From: Verrucomicrobiota bacterium
GTDB taxonomy: Bacteria > Verrucomicrobiota > Verrucomicrobiia > Limisphaerales > UBA9464
Assembly (NCBI GenBank): GCA_947464705.1
Contig: CANHYD010000003.1
Location: 1-23,232, forward strand
Direction: 5' to 3'
Length of the DNA: 23,232 nt
Part shown: positions 15,513 through 23,232 of the stretch, in pieces
Position numbering within the stretch: position 1 is the stretch's first letter
How the letters are laid out: every line of letters starts with the position of its first letter
Position numbers and translations under genes: made by a program
The notes under the pieces: model-generated
Databases searched by the model: none
What the model was told of the DNA's origin: nothing
The model's input: only the letters and a program-made list of their open reading frames with translations

Positions 15513-16247
15513 GTGACGCGCATCATCATCACGGGTTCCAAGGGGCGGATGGGTCAGGCACTGCTGTCGTGTGCCAAGGATCATCCGGAGTTGCAGGTCG
15601 TAGCCGGGCTGGATGTCGGCGATGATTTGGCGACGGTTCTTCCGCAGGCCGATGCGGTCATCGACTTCACGCATCATGACGCCACCGCTCAGGTCGCGGC
15701 CTTGTGTGCGGCCCACGGAAAAGCCCTGGTCATCGGCACCACGGGTCACAGCGATGCGGAGAAGGCGGCGATTCGGTGGGCGGCCGCCAAGATCCCGATG
15801 GTCTGGGCCTCGAACTACTCGACCGGGGTGAACACCCTCTTCTGGCTGACCCGCAAGGCCGCAGAAATCCTCGGCCCTTCCTTTGACCTCGAGGTGATCG
15901 AGACCCATCACCGACTCAAGAAGGACGCGCCCAGCGGGACGGCCACCACCTTGTTGGAGATTCTGGGCGATGTTCGCAAGGTTCAGTTGGAGGACGCGCT
16001 GCGCCACGGTCGGCATGGCATCGTCGGTGCCCGCACGCCTTCTGAAATCGGCATTCACGCGGTGCGGGGTGGCGATGTGGTAGGAGACCATACCGTGCTC
16101 TTCGCCGCGGTTGGAGAGCGGGTGGAACTCACCCACAAGGCCAGCAGTCGCGACACCTTTGCCCAGGGAGCACTCCGGGCATCTGCGTGGGTGGTCGGCA
16201 AGGCTCCCGGAATCTACAGCATGCAAGATGTCCTGGGCTTGCACTGA
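15513..16247 (+). CDS. dapB: 4-hydroxy-tetrahydrodipicolinate reductase
   Basis: The protein has 244 residues, from a GTG with a TAAGGT about 9 nt upstream; an earlier TTG at 15477 would add 12 residues before the Rossmann strand. It catalyses NAD(P)H-dependent reduction of HTPA to tetrahydrodipicolinate in the diaminopimelate/lysine pathway, which supplies peptidoglycan. Key features are RIIITGSKGRMG at 3-14 (dinucleotide-binding loop), DFTHHDAT at 51-58, VIGTTGHS at 73-80, ASNYSTGVN at 99-107 and the catalytic signature ETHHRLKKDAPSGTA at 130-144, with H132/H133 and K137. Gly8-Ser-Lys10 replaces the more usual GAxGRMG loop but keeps the GRMG core. It is the first of three co-directional genes, with 36 nt to folK. 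Confidence 0.97.
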   Translation: MTRIIITGSKGRMGQALLSCAKDHPELQVVAGLDVGDDLATVLPQADAVIDFTHHDATAQVAALCAAHGKALVIGTTGHSDAEKAAIRWAAAKIPMVWASNYSTGVNTLFWLTRKAAEILGPSFDLEVIETHHRLKKDAPSGTATTLLEILGDVRKVQLEDALRHGRHGIVGARTPSEIGIHAVRGGDVVGDHTVLFAAVGERVELTHKASSRDTFAQGALRASAWVVGKAPGIYSMQDVLGLH

Positions 16248-16283
16248 GCCTTTCGGTCCCGGGCGTTCAGTCTGCTCCAACGC

Positions 16284-16799
16284 ATGGATTCCGTTCCCGT
16301 ACAGGTCGTGGTCGCTTTCGGGTCGAACCTCGGCGATTCGGCCTCCCTCATCCGGTGGGCCATGGATCGCCTCGAAGAGCGTTCGAGCCGGCTCTTGCGG
16401 CGTTCTTCGCTGTGGACCAGCACCCCGGTGGACTGTCCGCCGGGGTCGCCGACCTTCACCAATGCCGTGGCGATACTGACCCCCAAGGACGGAGAAACAC
16501 CTGAGTCGCTGCTGATCTTTCTTCAGTCTGTGGAGGTCGAGGCCGGGCGTCGTCCGAAAGTGGTGCACAACGAATCCCGTCCCCTCGATCTGGATCTCAT
16601 CGCCTGGGACGGTGAAACCCGCAATACGCCGCAACTGGTCTTGCCGCATCCCCGGGCCCTAGTTCGTCGGTTCGTCTTGCAACCCTTGGCAGAATTGGAT
16701 CCTGCCTACCGTTTCCCCGGCGAGGTTTCGTCAATCACGCAATCTCTCCACTGTCTCCCGCCGGACGCGTTGTTGCGGGTGTGCTCAGATGCTCGGTGA
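16284..16799 (+). CDS. folK: 2-amino-4-hydroxy-6-hydroxymethyldihydropteridine pyrophosphokinase
   Basis: The protein has 171 residues, in the normal range for HPPK. It transfers pyrophosphate from ATP to 6-hydroxymethyl-7,8-dihydropterin in folate synthesis. The N-terminus has AFGSNLGDS at 11-19 (family GSNLGD), and the core signature RPLDLDLIAWDGE at 99-111 provides the two magnesium aspartates D102 and D104. HPRALVRRFVLQPLAEL at 122-138 matches the conserved family C-terminal block. It lies 36 nt after dapB and 60 nt before the M24 peptidase gene, so the three may share a transcript. The ATG has no Shine-Dalgarno sequence. Confidence 0.96.
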   Translation: MDSVPVQVVVAFGSNLGDSASLIRWAMDRLEERSSRLLRRSSLWTSTPVDCPPGSPTFTNAVAILTPKDGETPESLLIFLQSVEVEAGRRPKVVHNESRPLDLDLIAWDGETRNTPQLVLPHPRALVRRFVLQPLAELDPAYRFPGEVSSITQSLHCLPPDALLRVCSDAR

Positions 16800-16849
16800 T
16801 CCCGAGCCCATGAACGCGAACATCGGAGGGTTGACGGGGCCGTAGGCCC

Positions 16850-16853
16850 GGAG
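16850..16853 (+). promoter_or_regulatory. Shine-Dalgarno GGAG of the M24 peptidase gene
   Basis: GGAG ends 6 nt before the GTG at 16860 and supports that non-ATG start. Confidence 0.7.
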
Positions 16854-16859
16854 AATCTC

Positions 16860-18155
16860 GTGCCCGTGAGACACGCTCCGATCCCGTCCGCCCTGTTTGC
16901 CCAGAACCGAAAGCGACTTCGCGCGCTGCTCCCGCCTGGGGCCATGGTCATTCTCAATGCGAATGACGTTCTCCCCACCAATGCCGACGGAACCCTGAGG
17001 ATGGTGCCCAACACCGATCTCTTTTATCTGAGCGGCATCGAGCAGGAAGAATCCATTCTGGTGCTCTTTCCCGACGCCGAGGACGAACGCATGCGGGAGA
17101 TGCTGTTCTTGCGTGAGACCAGCGAGCTCATCGCCATCTGGGAAGGGCACAAGTTGACGAAGCCTCAGGCGACGGAGGTTTCGGGAATTCGCTCTGTGCA
17201 TTGGACGGCGGATTTTCCGCGAACCCTGCACCGGTTGATGTGCGAGGCGCAGTCGGTTTGGCTCAACACCAACGAGCACAAACGGGCCGTGGTGGAAGTG
17301 GAGTCGCGGGATGTGCGTTTCATCCGCGATTTGCGCTCTCGATATCCGTTGCATGATTTCCGTCGTGTGGCACCGCTGCTCCACACGCTCCGGGTGGTGA
17401 AGGATCCCCTGGAGGTCGACCTGATCCGTCATGCCTGCTCCATCACGAAGGCGGGGTTCGAGCGGGTGTGCCGGTTTGTGGAACCGGGCGTCAACGAGTG
17501 CGATGTGGAGGCAGAGTTCGCCCATGAATTCATCCGACGCCGAGGGGCTTTCGCCTACAATCCGATCATCGGCGCCGGCAGAAACTCCTGCGTGCTGCAC
17601 TACCTCGACAACGATCAGGTGTGTCGAAGTGGGGATGTGCTGTTGCTCGATGTGGCCGCCAGTTACGCCAATTACAACTCGGACTTGACGCGCACCATTC
17701 CCGTCAGCGGTCGATTCACGCGGCGCCAACGGCAGGTCTATGACGCAGTGCTCCGTGTGCTGCGGGCCTCCATCGCCGGTCTGACCCCGGGAAAAATCTG
17801 GAGCCAGTGGCAGGCGGAAGCGGAGGACCTTGTAGCCCGCGAATGCGTCGGTCTGGGCTTGTTGAAGCCCAAGGATCTGAAGGTTAAAGTGACCGATCCT
17901 TCGAAGAAGCCGGTCAAGAAGTGGTTTATGCACGGCAATGGGCATCCGATCGGTTTGGATGTCCACGATCTGGGGCACATGAATCAACCGTTCGCCACCG
18001 GTTGGGTGATGACGGTTGAGCCGGCCATCTACATTCCGGAAGAAGACCTCGCGGTGCGGTTGGAGAACGATGTCCTCATCACGGAAAATGGCCCGGTGGA
18101 TCTGATGGCGGACATCCCGATCGAGGCCGAGGAGATCGAGGCGATGATGAATTGA
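16860..18155 (+). CDS. M24 family Xaa-Pro aminopeptidase-like protein (aminopeptidase P)
   Basis: The protein has 431 residues, about the size of bacterial aminopeptidase P (around 440), which removes an N-terminal residue preceding proline using a dinuclear metal centre. An N-terminal AMP_N domain spans about 8-140 (NTDLFYLSGIEQEESILVL), and the pita-bread catalytic domain about 180-425. The metal ligands are all present: D264 and D275 (LLLDVAASYANYNSDLTRT), H362 (HGNGHPIGLDVHDLG), E387 (MTVEPAIYI) and E402 (VRLENDVLIT). H247 in LHYLDND matches the conserved catalytic-site histidine. A GTG start is supported by GGAG upstream. Most likely a cytoplasmic peptidase acting in peptide turnover. 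It converges with the histidine kinase gene across a 39-bp gap without a clear terminator. Confidence 0.94.
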   Translation: MPVRHAPIPSALFAQNRKRLRALLPPGAMVILNANDVLPTNADGTLRMVPNTDLFYLSGIEQEESILVLFPDAEDERMREMLFLRETSELIAIWEGHKLTKPQATEVSGIRSVHWTADFPRTLHRLMCEAQSVWLNTNEHKRAVVEVESRDVRFIRDLRSRYPLHDFRRVAPLLHTLRVVKDPLEVDLIRHACSITKAGFERVCRFVEPGVNECDVEAEFAHEFIRRRGAFAYNPIIGAGRNSCVLHYLDNDQVCRSGDVLLLDVAASYANYNSDLTRTIPVSGRFTRRQRQVYDAVLRVLRASIAGLTPGKIWSQWQAEAEDLVARECVGLGLLKPKDLKVKVTDPSKKPVKKWFMHGNGHPIGLDVHDLGHMNQPFATGWVMTVEPAIYIPEEDLAVRLENDVLITENGPVDLMADIPIEAEEIEAMMN

Positions 18156-18194
18156 GCGCGCGGAGGGCGATCGAGGCTCTTCCCGCTGCGAATT

Positions 18195-21100
18195 TCAGTG
18201 GGAACGCTGCCTCTCCAGCTCTGGGATCAGCGCCTGAAGTTCGGTGGTCGCGGCCCTCAGCAGTTCTTCGATCAATGCCCATCGGCCTGTGGATGCCTGG
18301 TTTTCCAGCCGTCCAGCGGCCGCTCCCAGGCGGCGGGCCCCCAGATTGTTCGCACTGCCCTTCAGGGTATGGGCGGCGGCCTGCACCCCGGCCGAATCCC
18401 TCCGGTTGAGGGCAGCCGTCGCCTCCTCCAGTCGTGAGGGCGTATCGCGTAAGAACAGGTCGATGATCTCGGTGACCGGGTCGGGTTCTCCCTCGAATCG
18501 AAGAGTTCGCAGGGAATCCAACAAGGAGGGATCGAGAATGGGCATCGAGTCGGACCGTGACTCCTCGGAGGTTTGTGGGACCGGTCTCGAGGCTGCCGAG
18601 GTCGATGGAGCAACCTCGGGAGTGGAGGGGGGCGGAGCGCCGATCGCCCGATTCAGCACGTTCGGCAGTTGGTCGAGATCCAGCGGCTTGGTGAGGAACT
18701 CATCCATGCCGGCCGCCAGGCATTTCTCTCGGTCGCCCGTCATGGCATTGGCTGTTAGGGCGATCAAGAAGGCGGGCGGCCGGTTGCCTAACTTTCGGTC
18801 CGCCTCCAGACGGCGGATCTCGCGGGCTGTCTCGTAGCCGTCGAGTTCGGGCATCTGACAGTCCAGGAAAACAGCGTCGAAGGGTTGCTTCTGCAAGGCC
18901 TGCAGCGTCTCTCGCCCATTGGAGGCGACAGCGACACTGTGGCCGAGGCGGCGGAGTTGGGTGACCGCCAGTTTTTGGTTTACGAGATTGTCCTCAGCCA
19001 ACAGCAATCGTAGGGAACGGCCGGTTGAGGTGTTCGTCCAGGGAATGGAGTCGGTCGGGGTGGGGCCGCTCAGGAGGCTTTCTCCCGCCGCCAGCGCCCG
19101 GAGCGCCTCCCGCAGTCGGGATTGCTTGAACGGTTTGACCAGGTGCCCGGCGATACCCACCGTCCGCAACAAATTGGGGTCTGGGCGCTGGGAGACCGCC
19201 GCCACCAGGATGATGCGCACGGAGGCGATGGCCGCGATGCAGTGCACCTCATGGGCCACGGTCAGGCCATCCATGTCCGGCAATTGCAAGGCGATGAATG
19301 CCGCATCGAACGGATGCCCCGCCTCAGCCGCCTGTCGCAGGGCATCGATGGCTGCTGCGGCCGTGGACACTTGGGTGACCCAGGCTCCACACCGGCTCAT
19401 CTCATGCTCGAAGGATTCGCTGGTGGCCGCATGGGCATCGGCGATGAGCAGCTTCAGGGGGGACGGACTGGGCGCAGCCGGAGCGGGACTAACGAGGTCG
19501 AAGACCGCCGTCATGGTGAAGGTCGAGCCTTGGCCCGGCTCACTGGTCACCTCGATGTCGCCGCCCATCCGACGGGCCAGTTCGCGGGAGATCGACAAAC
19601 CCAAGCCGGTGCCGCCGAAGCGGCGGGTGGTCGAGCCGTCGGCCTGGGTGAATTCCTGGAAGATCCGGCCGAGGGCGGTCGGTTCGATGCCGATACCGGT
19701 GTCTTTCACCCGGCAGGCGATCCGACAGCGGTCCCCTTGGATCTCCAGAACCTCGATGCCGACGATAACCTCCCCCCTCTGGGTGAACTTGATGGCATTA
19801 CCGAGAAGGTTAGTCAGCACTTGCCGGATGCGTCCCGGGTCTCCGCGGAGCATCGCGGGCAGGCCGTGATCGATCCGGGTGGCCACCTCGACCCCCTTGG
19901 CCTGGGCGATCTCGACCAATAATTCCACGGTGTCCTCAACGATGGGCCGTAGGTCGAACTCAATGTTCTCGAACGCCAGCTTTCCGCTCTCGATCTTGGA
20001 GAAGTCGAGGATGTCATTGAGCACCTTGAGCAGGTTCTGGGCGCTGTGGAGAACGGTGCCCGCATACTCGCGCTGCTCCGGATTGAGAGGCGTATCCAGC
20101 AGCAGGCGGGCGAATCCGATGATGCCATTCATCGGGGTGCGGATCTCGTGGGAGGTGTTCGCCAGGAACTGAGATTTGGCACGAGCCGATTCGATGGCGA
20201 CATCGCGGGCGGCCGCCAGCGCGGCATTGGCCTCGTTCAGATCCTTCTCGGCCTGCTTCCGAGCCGTGATGTCCTCGACCGTGCCCTCGTAGTACAGGAG
20301 CTTTCCGGTCGAAGGATCCCGCACGGCGCGGGCGTTCTCGCTGATCCAGATCTTGCGGCCGTCCTTGCGATAGACCTCGCTGTCGAAGTGATCGATTTTG
20401 TCGTTTCGATTGAGCAGTTCCTCGAAGCGATCGCGCTGTTTCGGATCGACGTAGAGTTGGTGTTCGATGTCGGTCCGACTGGCTAAGAGTTCGTCGACGG
20501 TGTCGAAGCCGTACATCTTGGCCAGCGCGAGATTGGCGTTGAGATACCGCCCATCCGGCGAGGTTTGGAAAATGCCATCGACTGCGTTTTGGACCAGCCC
20601 TCGGTAATTGGCCTCGGTGCGCTCGAGTTGTTCGCGCGCTGTCTGCAGTTCGGTGATATCCCGGGACAGACCAAAGGTGCCCACGATTTGTCCGTCCGGC
20701 GACCGCAAGGGCATCTTGCTGGTCAGTGCCCAACAAACCCGTCCATCCGGGCGGCTTTCCTTTTCCAGGCGGCCCAGGATGGGTTGGCCCGTCTGGATGA
20801 TGGCGAGTTCGTCCGACCGTGCGGCGTCGGCGTACTGGCGGTCGAAGAAGTCATGGTCGGTTTTCCCGATCAGTGCGTTCGGATCGGCCACGCCCACACG
20901 GTGCGCCAGCGCCCGGCTGGCTCGGGTGATTCGGGAATCGAGGTCTTTGAAGTAGATGGCGTCGGGCGCGTGCTCGAGGAGCGCATGGAGCAGATCCCGT
21001 TCATGAGCCAACTGCTCTTCGACCCGCTTTTCTTGGGTGACTTCCCAGAAACTGCCCTGGAGGCCTACGGGTTGGCCGCTGGCATCGAGCAGCAGGGTCT

Positions 21101-21854
21101 TGATGACATGGAACCAATGACGTTGACCATCGGGGGTCACGTTGACCTCGGTCTTTTCCAGAGGGTTGCCGGTGCTGATGACCTGACGGTCATCTTCGAC
21201 GTAGCGGCGAGCCAACTCCTCCGGAAACAAGTCGAAGTCGGTGACGCCGATGAGTTGGCTCTTTTGGCGTTTGACCGTTCGACAGAAAGCCCCATTCACG
21301 AAGGTGAAGCGGCCGTTGAGATCTTTGCGGAAGATGTTCTGGGGGAGGGATTCCACCAAGGCCTGGAAGTAGGCCTCGTTGTCACGCAAGCGTGTCTCCG
21401 TTTGGCGGTGCTGCTCGGTGGTGACCGCCAGGTCGGTGGCCTGTCGCCGAAGCTCCAGGTGGACCATGACTTGGCGGGCGACCGTCTGAAGGCCCGCCCG
21501 TTGGCCGGGGTTCAGTCGCCGCGGGGATCGATCCAGCACGGCAATCACGCCGGCCACGGTACCGGAGGGGACGCGTACCGGAAGGCATGAAAGCCAGCGC
21601 CATCCATCCGGCAATTGGGTCTGGACGTCCCGCAGTTCGATCCAGTCGTGGATGGTGACTGCGGCCCGTGAGATCACCGGCAGTACCGCATCGATGAACT
21701 CCGCAGAGCAGCCGGTATGACCTGCGGGAATCCAGCCCACGCGTTCTTCCAGCACCACGATGGCCGCTGGGGCGAAACTGACCTGAGCCGCTAGATTGGC
21801 CAATTCATCCAGCGTGCCACCGGGTCTGGGGGCGGCGTTTATCATGGGCTGCAC
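18195..21854 (-). CDS. hybrid sensor histidine kinase (GAF-PAS3-HisKA-HATPase-pseudoREC-REC-Hpt)
   Basis: The protein has 1219 residues and no membrane segment or signal peptide, so it is probably a cytoplasmic sensor. In order: a GAF-like domain (about 10-136); three PAS domains (about 155-280, 285-405, 408-535); a short coiled coil; HisKA with phospho-acceptor H569 in SHEIRTPMNG; HATPase_c with N686, DTGIGI (718-723) and GGTGLGL (747-753); a degenerate receiver (about 800-920); an intact receiver (about 948-1068; E954/D955, D998, T1034, K1056); and an Hpt domain with H1162 in AAHTLKGSANN. This makes an ArcB/BarA-like internal phosphorelay that would need an external response regulator, not present in the window. 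The start is a GTG preceded by GAGG with 5 nt spacing; an ATG at 21845 is a less well-placed alternative. The signal is unknown. Confidence 0.93.
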   Translation of the reverse strand: MQPMINAAPRPGGTLDELANLAAQVSFAPAAIVVLEERVGWIPAGHTGCSAEFIDAVLPVISRAAVTIHDWIELRDVQTQLPDGWRWLSCLPVRVPSGTVAGVIAVLDRSPRRLNPGQRAGLQTVARQVMVHLELRRQATDLAVTTEQHRQTETRLRDNEAYFQALVESLPQNIFRKDLNGRFTFVNGAFCRTVKRQKSQLIGVTDFDLFPEELARRYVEDDRQVISTGNPLEKTEVNVTPDGQRHWFHVIKTLLLDASGQPVGLQGSFWEVTQEKRVEEQLAHERDLLHALLEHAPDAIYFKDLDSRITRASRALAHRVGVADPNALIGKTDHDFFDRQYADAARSDELAIIQTGQPILGRLEKESRPDGRVCWALTSKMPLRSPDGQIVGTFGLSRDITELQTAREQLERTEANYRGLVQNAVDGIFQTSPDGRYLNANLALAKMYGFDTVDELLASRTDIEHQLYVDPKQRDRFEELLNRNDKIDHFDSEVYRKDGRKIWISENARAVRDPSTGKLLYYEGTVEDITARKQAEKDLNEANAALAAARDVAIESARAKSQFLANTSHEIRTPMNGIIGFARLLLDTPLNPEQREYAGTVLHSAQNLLKVLNDILDFSKIESGKLAFENIEFDLRPIVEDTVELLVEIAQAKGVEVATRIDHGLPAMLRGDPGRIRQVLTNLLGNAIKFTQRGEVIVGIEVLEIQGDRCRIACRVKDTGIGIEPTALGRIFQEFTQADGSTTRRFGGTGLGLSISRELARRMGGDIEVTSEPGQGSTFTMTAVFDLVSPAPAAPSPSPLKLLIADAHAATSESFEHEMSRCGAWVTQVSTAAAAIDALRQAAEAGHPFDAAFIALQLPDMDGLTVAHEVHCIAAIASVRIILVAAVSQRPDPNLLRTVGIAGHLVKPFKQSRLREALRALAAGESLLSGPTPTDSIPWTNTSTGRSLRLLLAEDNLVNQKLAVTQLRRLGHSVAVASNGRETLQALQKQPFDAVFLDCQMPELDGYETAREIRRLEADRKLGNRPPAFLIALTANAMTGDREKCLAAGMDEFLTKPLDLDQLPNVLNRAIGAPPPSTPEVAPSTSAASRPVPQTSEESRSDSMPILDPSLLDSLRTLRFEGEPDPVTEIIDLFLRDTPSRLEEATAALNRRDSAGVQAAAHTLKGSANNLGARRLGAAAGRLENQASTGRWALIEELLRAATTELQALIPELERQRSH

Positions 21855-21859
21855 TCTAA

Positions 21860-21863
21860 CCTC
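21860..21863 (-). promoter_or_regulatory. Shine-Dalgarno GAGG of the hybrid kinase gene
   Basis: On the minus strand GAGG precedes the GTG at 21854 by 5 nt. It favours GTG over the in-frame ATG nine bases further on. Confidence 0.6.
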
Positions 21864-21934
21864 AGCTCCATGGGTTGGTCACCCGGAAAGGTCTGGTCAG
21901 AACCGTCCAGGGCCGCCCCCAGATGAGCCGCGTT

Positions 21935-23173
21935 TCAATAGGGCAGGGGGAAACGGGCCGTCAGCGCCTTCACGCGATCCCGAACCTTCTCCGCCGTGGC
22001 CGGATTAGCGATGTCCAGAAGCACCTCGCTGATCATGTCGGCGACCGCCAGCATCTCCGGCTCGCGCATGCCACGGGTGGTGACGGCCGGGGTTCCCAAT
22101 CGCACACCGCTGCCCTCGAAGGGGGATCGGGTTTCGAAGGGAATGGTGTTCTTGTTGGTCGTGATTCCGGCGGTGTCCAGGGCCAGTTGGCACTGCTTGC
22201 CCGTCAATCCACGGGCTCCGACATCGACAAGCATCAGGTGGTTTTCGGTTCCGCCGCTGACGATGCGGAAGCCGTTGCGCTTCATGCCCTCGCACAGGGC
22301 CGCCGCATTGCGGACGATCTGCTGCTGGTAGGCCTGGAAGCTGGGTTGCAATGCCTCATGGAAGCACACGGCCTTGGCCGCGATCACATGCATCAGGGGG
22401 CCGCCCTGGATGCCCGGGAACACCTGAGAGTCGATGGCCTTCGCGTACTGGGCCTTGCACAGAATGAGTCCGCCGCGCGGACCCCGCAGGGTCTTGTGGG
22501 TCGTCGTGGTGACGAAGTCGGCGTGCGGCACCGGGCTCGGATGAACCCCGGCCGCCACCAGACCGGCAATGTGGGCGATGTCGGCCAACAGCATCGCACC
22601 CACCTCACGGGCGATTTCCCCCATGCGTTGGAAGTCGATCCGTCGGGAGTAGGCGGAGGCGCCGACGGTGATCATCTTGGGGCGATGCTCGCGCGCCATG
22701 CTGGCGAGTTGGTCGTAGTCGATGAGTTCGTTGTCCTTGCCCACGCCGTAGTGGACGATCTCAAAGAACTTTCCGGAGAAGTTGGCCTTGTTGCCATGGG
22801 TGAGGTGGCCGCCGTGGCTCAGGTCCATGGTGAGGAGCTTATCCCCGGGCTTCAGCATGCTGAAATACACAGCCATGTTGGCCCCAGAACCGGAGTGGGG
22901 CTGCACGTTGGCATGTTCGGCACCGAAGAGTTGCTTGGCGCGGTTGATGGCCAGGGTTTCCGCTTCGTCTACGTACTCGCAGCCCCCGTACCACCGCTTG
23001 CCCGGGTAGCCCTCGGCATACTTGTTGGTCAGCACGCTACCCTGGACCTCCATGACGGCCGGGCTGGTGAAGTTCTCGCTGGCGATGAGCTCGATGTTCT
23101 CGAGCTGGCGCAAACGTTCATGGCGTATGATGTCGGCAATTTGCGGATCAACGGAAGCGAGTGATGTGGACAT
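21935..23173 (-). CDS. glyA: serine hydroxymethyltransferase
   Basis: From the ATG at 23173 the enzyme has 412 residues, typical for bacterial SHMT. A GTG at 23194 in the same frame would add seven residues, and neither start has an obvious Shine-Dalgarno sequence. The PLP enzyme interconverts serine plus tetrahydrofolate and glycine plus 5,10-methylene-THF, the main source of one-carbon units. Seen in order (ATG numbering): IELIASENFTSPAVMEVQGS near 28-47, the SGSGANMAVY phosphate-binding region near 94-103, DIAHIAGLVAAGVHPSP near 198-214, and the PLP lysine K227 in TTTTHKTLRGPRGG. The C-terminus SHMT features GVRLGTPAVTTRGM are present. It lies 80 nt upstream of the hybrid kinase on the same strand; co-transcription is possible but not shown. 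Confidence 0.97.
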   Translation of the reverse strand: MSTSLASVDPQIADIIRHERLRQLENIELIASENFTSPAVMEVQGSVLTNKYAEGYPGKRWYGGCEYVDEAETLAINRAKQLFGAEHANVQPHSGSGANMAVYFSMLKPGDKLLTMDLSHGGHLTHGNKANFSGKFFEIVHYGVGKDNELIDYDQLASMAREHRPKMITVGASAYSRRIDFQRMGEIAREVGAMLLADIAHIAGLVAAGVHPSPVPHADFVTTTTHKTLRGPRGGLILCKAQYAKAIDSQVFPGIQGGPLMHVIAAKAVCFHEALQPSFQAYQQQIVRNAAALCEGMKRNGFRIVSGGTENHLMLVDVGARGLTGKQCQLALDTAGITTNKNTIPFETRSPFEGSGVRLGTPAVTTRGMREPEMLAVADMISEVLLDIANPATAEKVRDRVKALTARFPLPY

Positions 23174-23232
23174 GTCTGGTTCGATCTTGTTCACGCGGCG
23201 CTCGTGGCGACCGCCTTCAAAAGGGGTTTGGA

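Noticed and set aside
15378..16649. Long upstream extension of the minus-strand membrane-protein frame (up to 664 codons in total)
   Set aside because: It runs antisense through dapB and most of folK, both firmly identified. The extension has no domain character and reflects the scarcity of stops in GC-rich antisense frames.
20565..21590. 341-codon plus-strand open frame
   Set aside because: It is antisense to the PAS region of the hybrid kinase, with no motif.
21880..21900. Small inverted repeat downstream of glyA as a terminator
   Set aside because: The stem is only about six pairs with a bulge and a 2-nt loop and has only a short T-run, so it is not a credible terminator.
21875..23164. 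429-codon plus-strand open frame
   Set aside because: It is antisense to almost all of glyA, which is unambiguous.
1..23232. CRISPR array, tRNA, rRNA, insertion sequence or prophage
   Set aside because: No regularly spaced repeats, no tRNA-like cloverleaf, no transposase or integrase, and no terminal inverted repeats were seen. The few direct repeats are only two copies each.

Overview
The window is GC-rich chromosomal DNA with tightly packed genes. It most likely comes from a member of the Verrucomicrobiota (Pedosphaera/Limisphaera-like). This rests on gene content: a secreted-protein cluster combining DUF1549/DUF1553, DUF1501, PPC-domain and WD40 proteins with planctomycete-type cytochrome c motifs, plus a DUF1080 protein. 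These families are heavily expanded in Planctomycetota and Verrucomicrobiota, so the assignment is an inference and Planctomycetota is not excluded. I see no tRNA, rRNA, CRISPR array, transposase, integrase or phage gene.

Layout. Positions 1-174 hold the last 57 codons of an unidentified plus-strand gene. From about 8179 down to 299 a four-gene minus-strand operon encodes exported proteins: a DUF1549/DUF1553 cytochrome-c-like protein, a Tat-signal DUF1501 protein, a PPC/Ig-like protein and a WD40 protein with a CxxCH motif. Divergent from it, 8426-9475 encodes a PfkB-family sugar kinase. The kinase converges on a DUF1080 lipoprotein-like or secreted protein (9606-10229), with a strong bidirectional terminator between them. 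CoaD (10471-10959, minus) lies upstream of the DUF1080 gene. From 11067 to 14661 three paralogous DUF21/CBS membrane proteins (CNNM/CorC class) form an operon with 4-nt GTGA overlaps. It converges with, and overlaps by 7 nt, an orphan polytopic membrane protein (14655-15377, minus). Divergent from that come dapB, folK and a Xaa-Pro aminopeptidase-like M24 peptidase on the plus strand. The window closes with a 1219-residue hybrid sensor histidine kinase and glyA, both on the minus strand.

How the genes work together. The housekeeping genes (coaD, dapB, folK, glyA) supply coenzyme A, lysine/peptidoglycan precursors, folate and one-carbon units. FolK and GlyA both belong to folate metabolism but are not in one transcription unit. 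The four-gene secreted cluster is probably one functional unit acting outside the cytoplasm; its substrate is not known. The three DUF21/CBS proteins probably act together in divalent-cation (Mg/Co) handling. This is mostly an ordinary region. The points most worth a second look are the degenerate receiver domain inside the hybrid kinase, the triple DUF21/CBS operon whose middle member lacks the C-terminal domain, and the secreted cytochrome/DUF1501 operon with its CX4CH motif.
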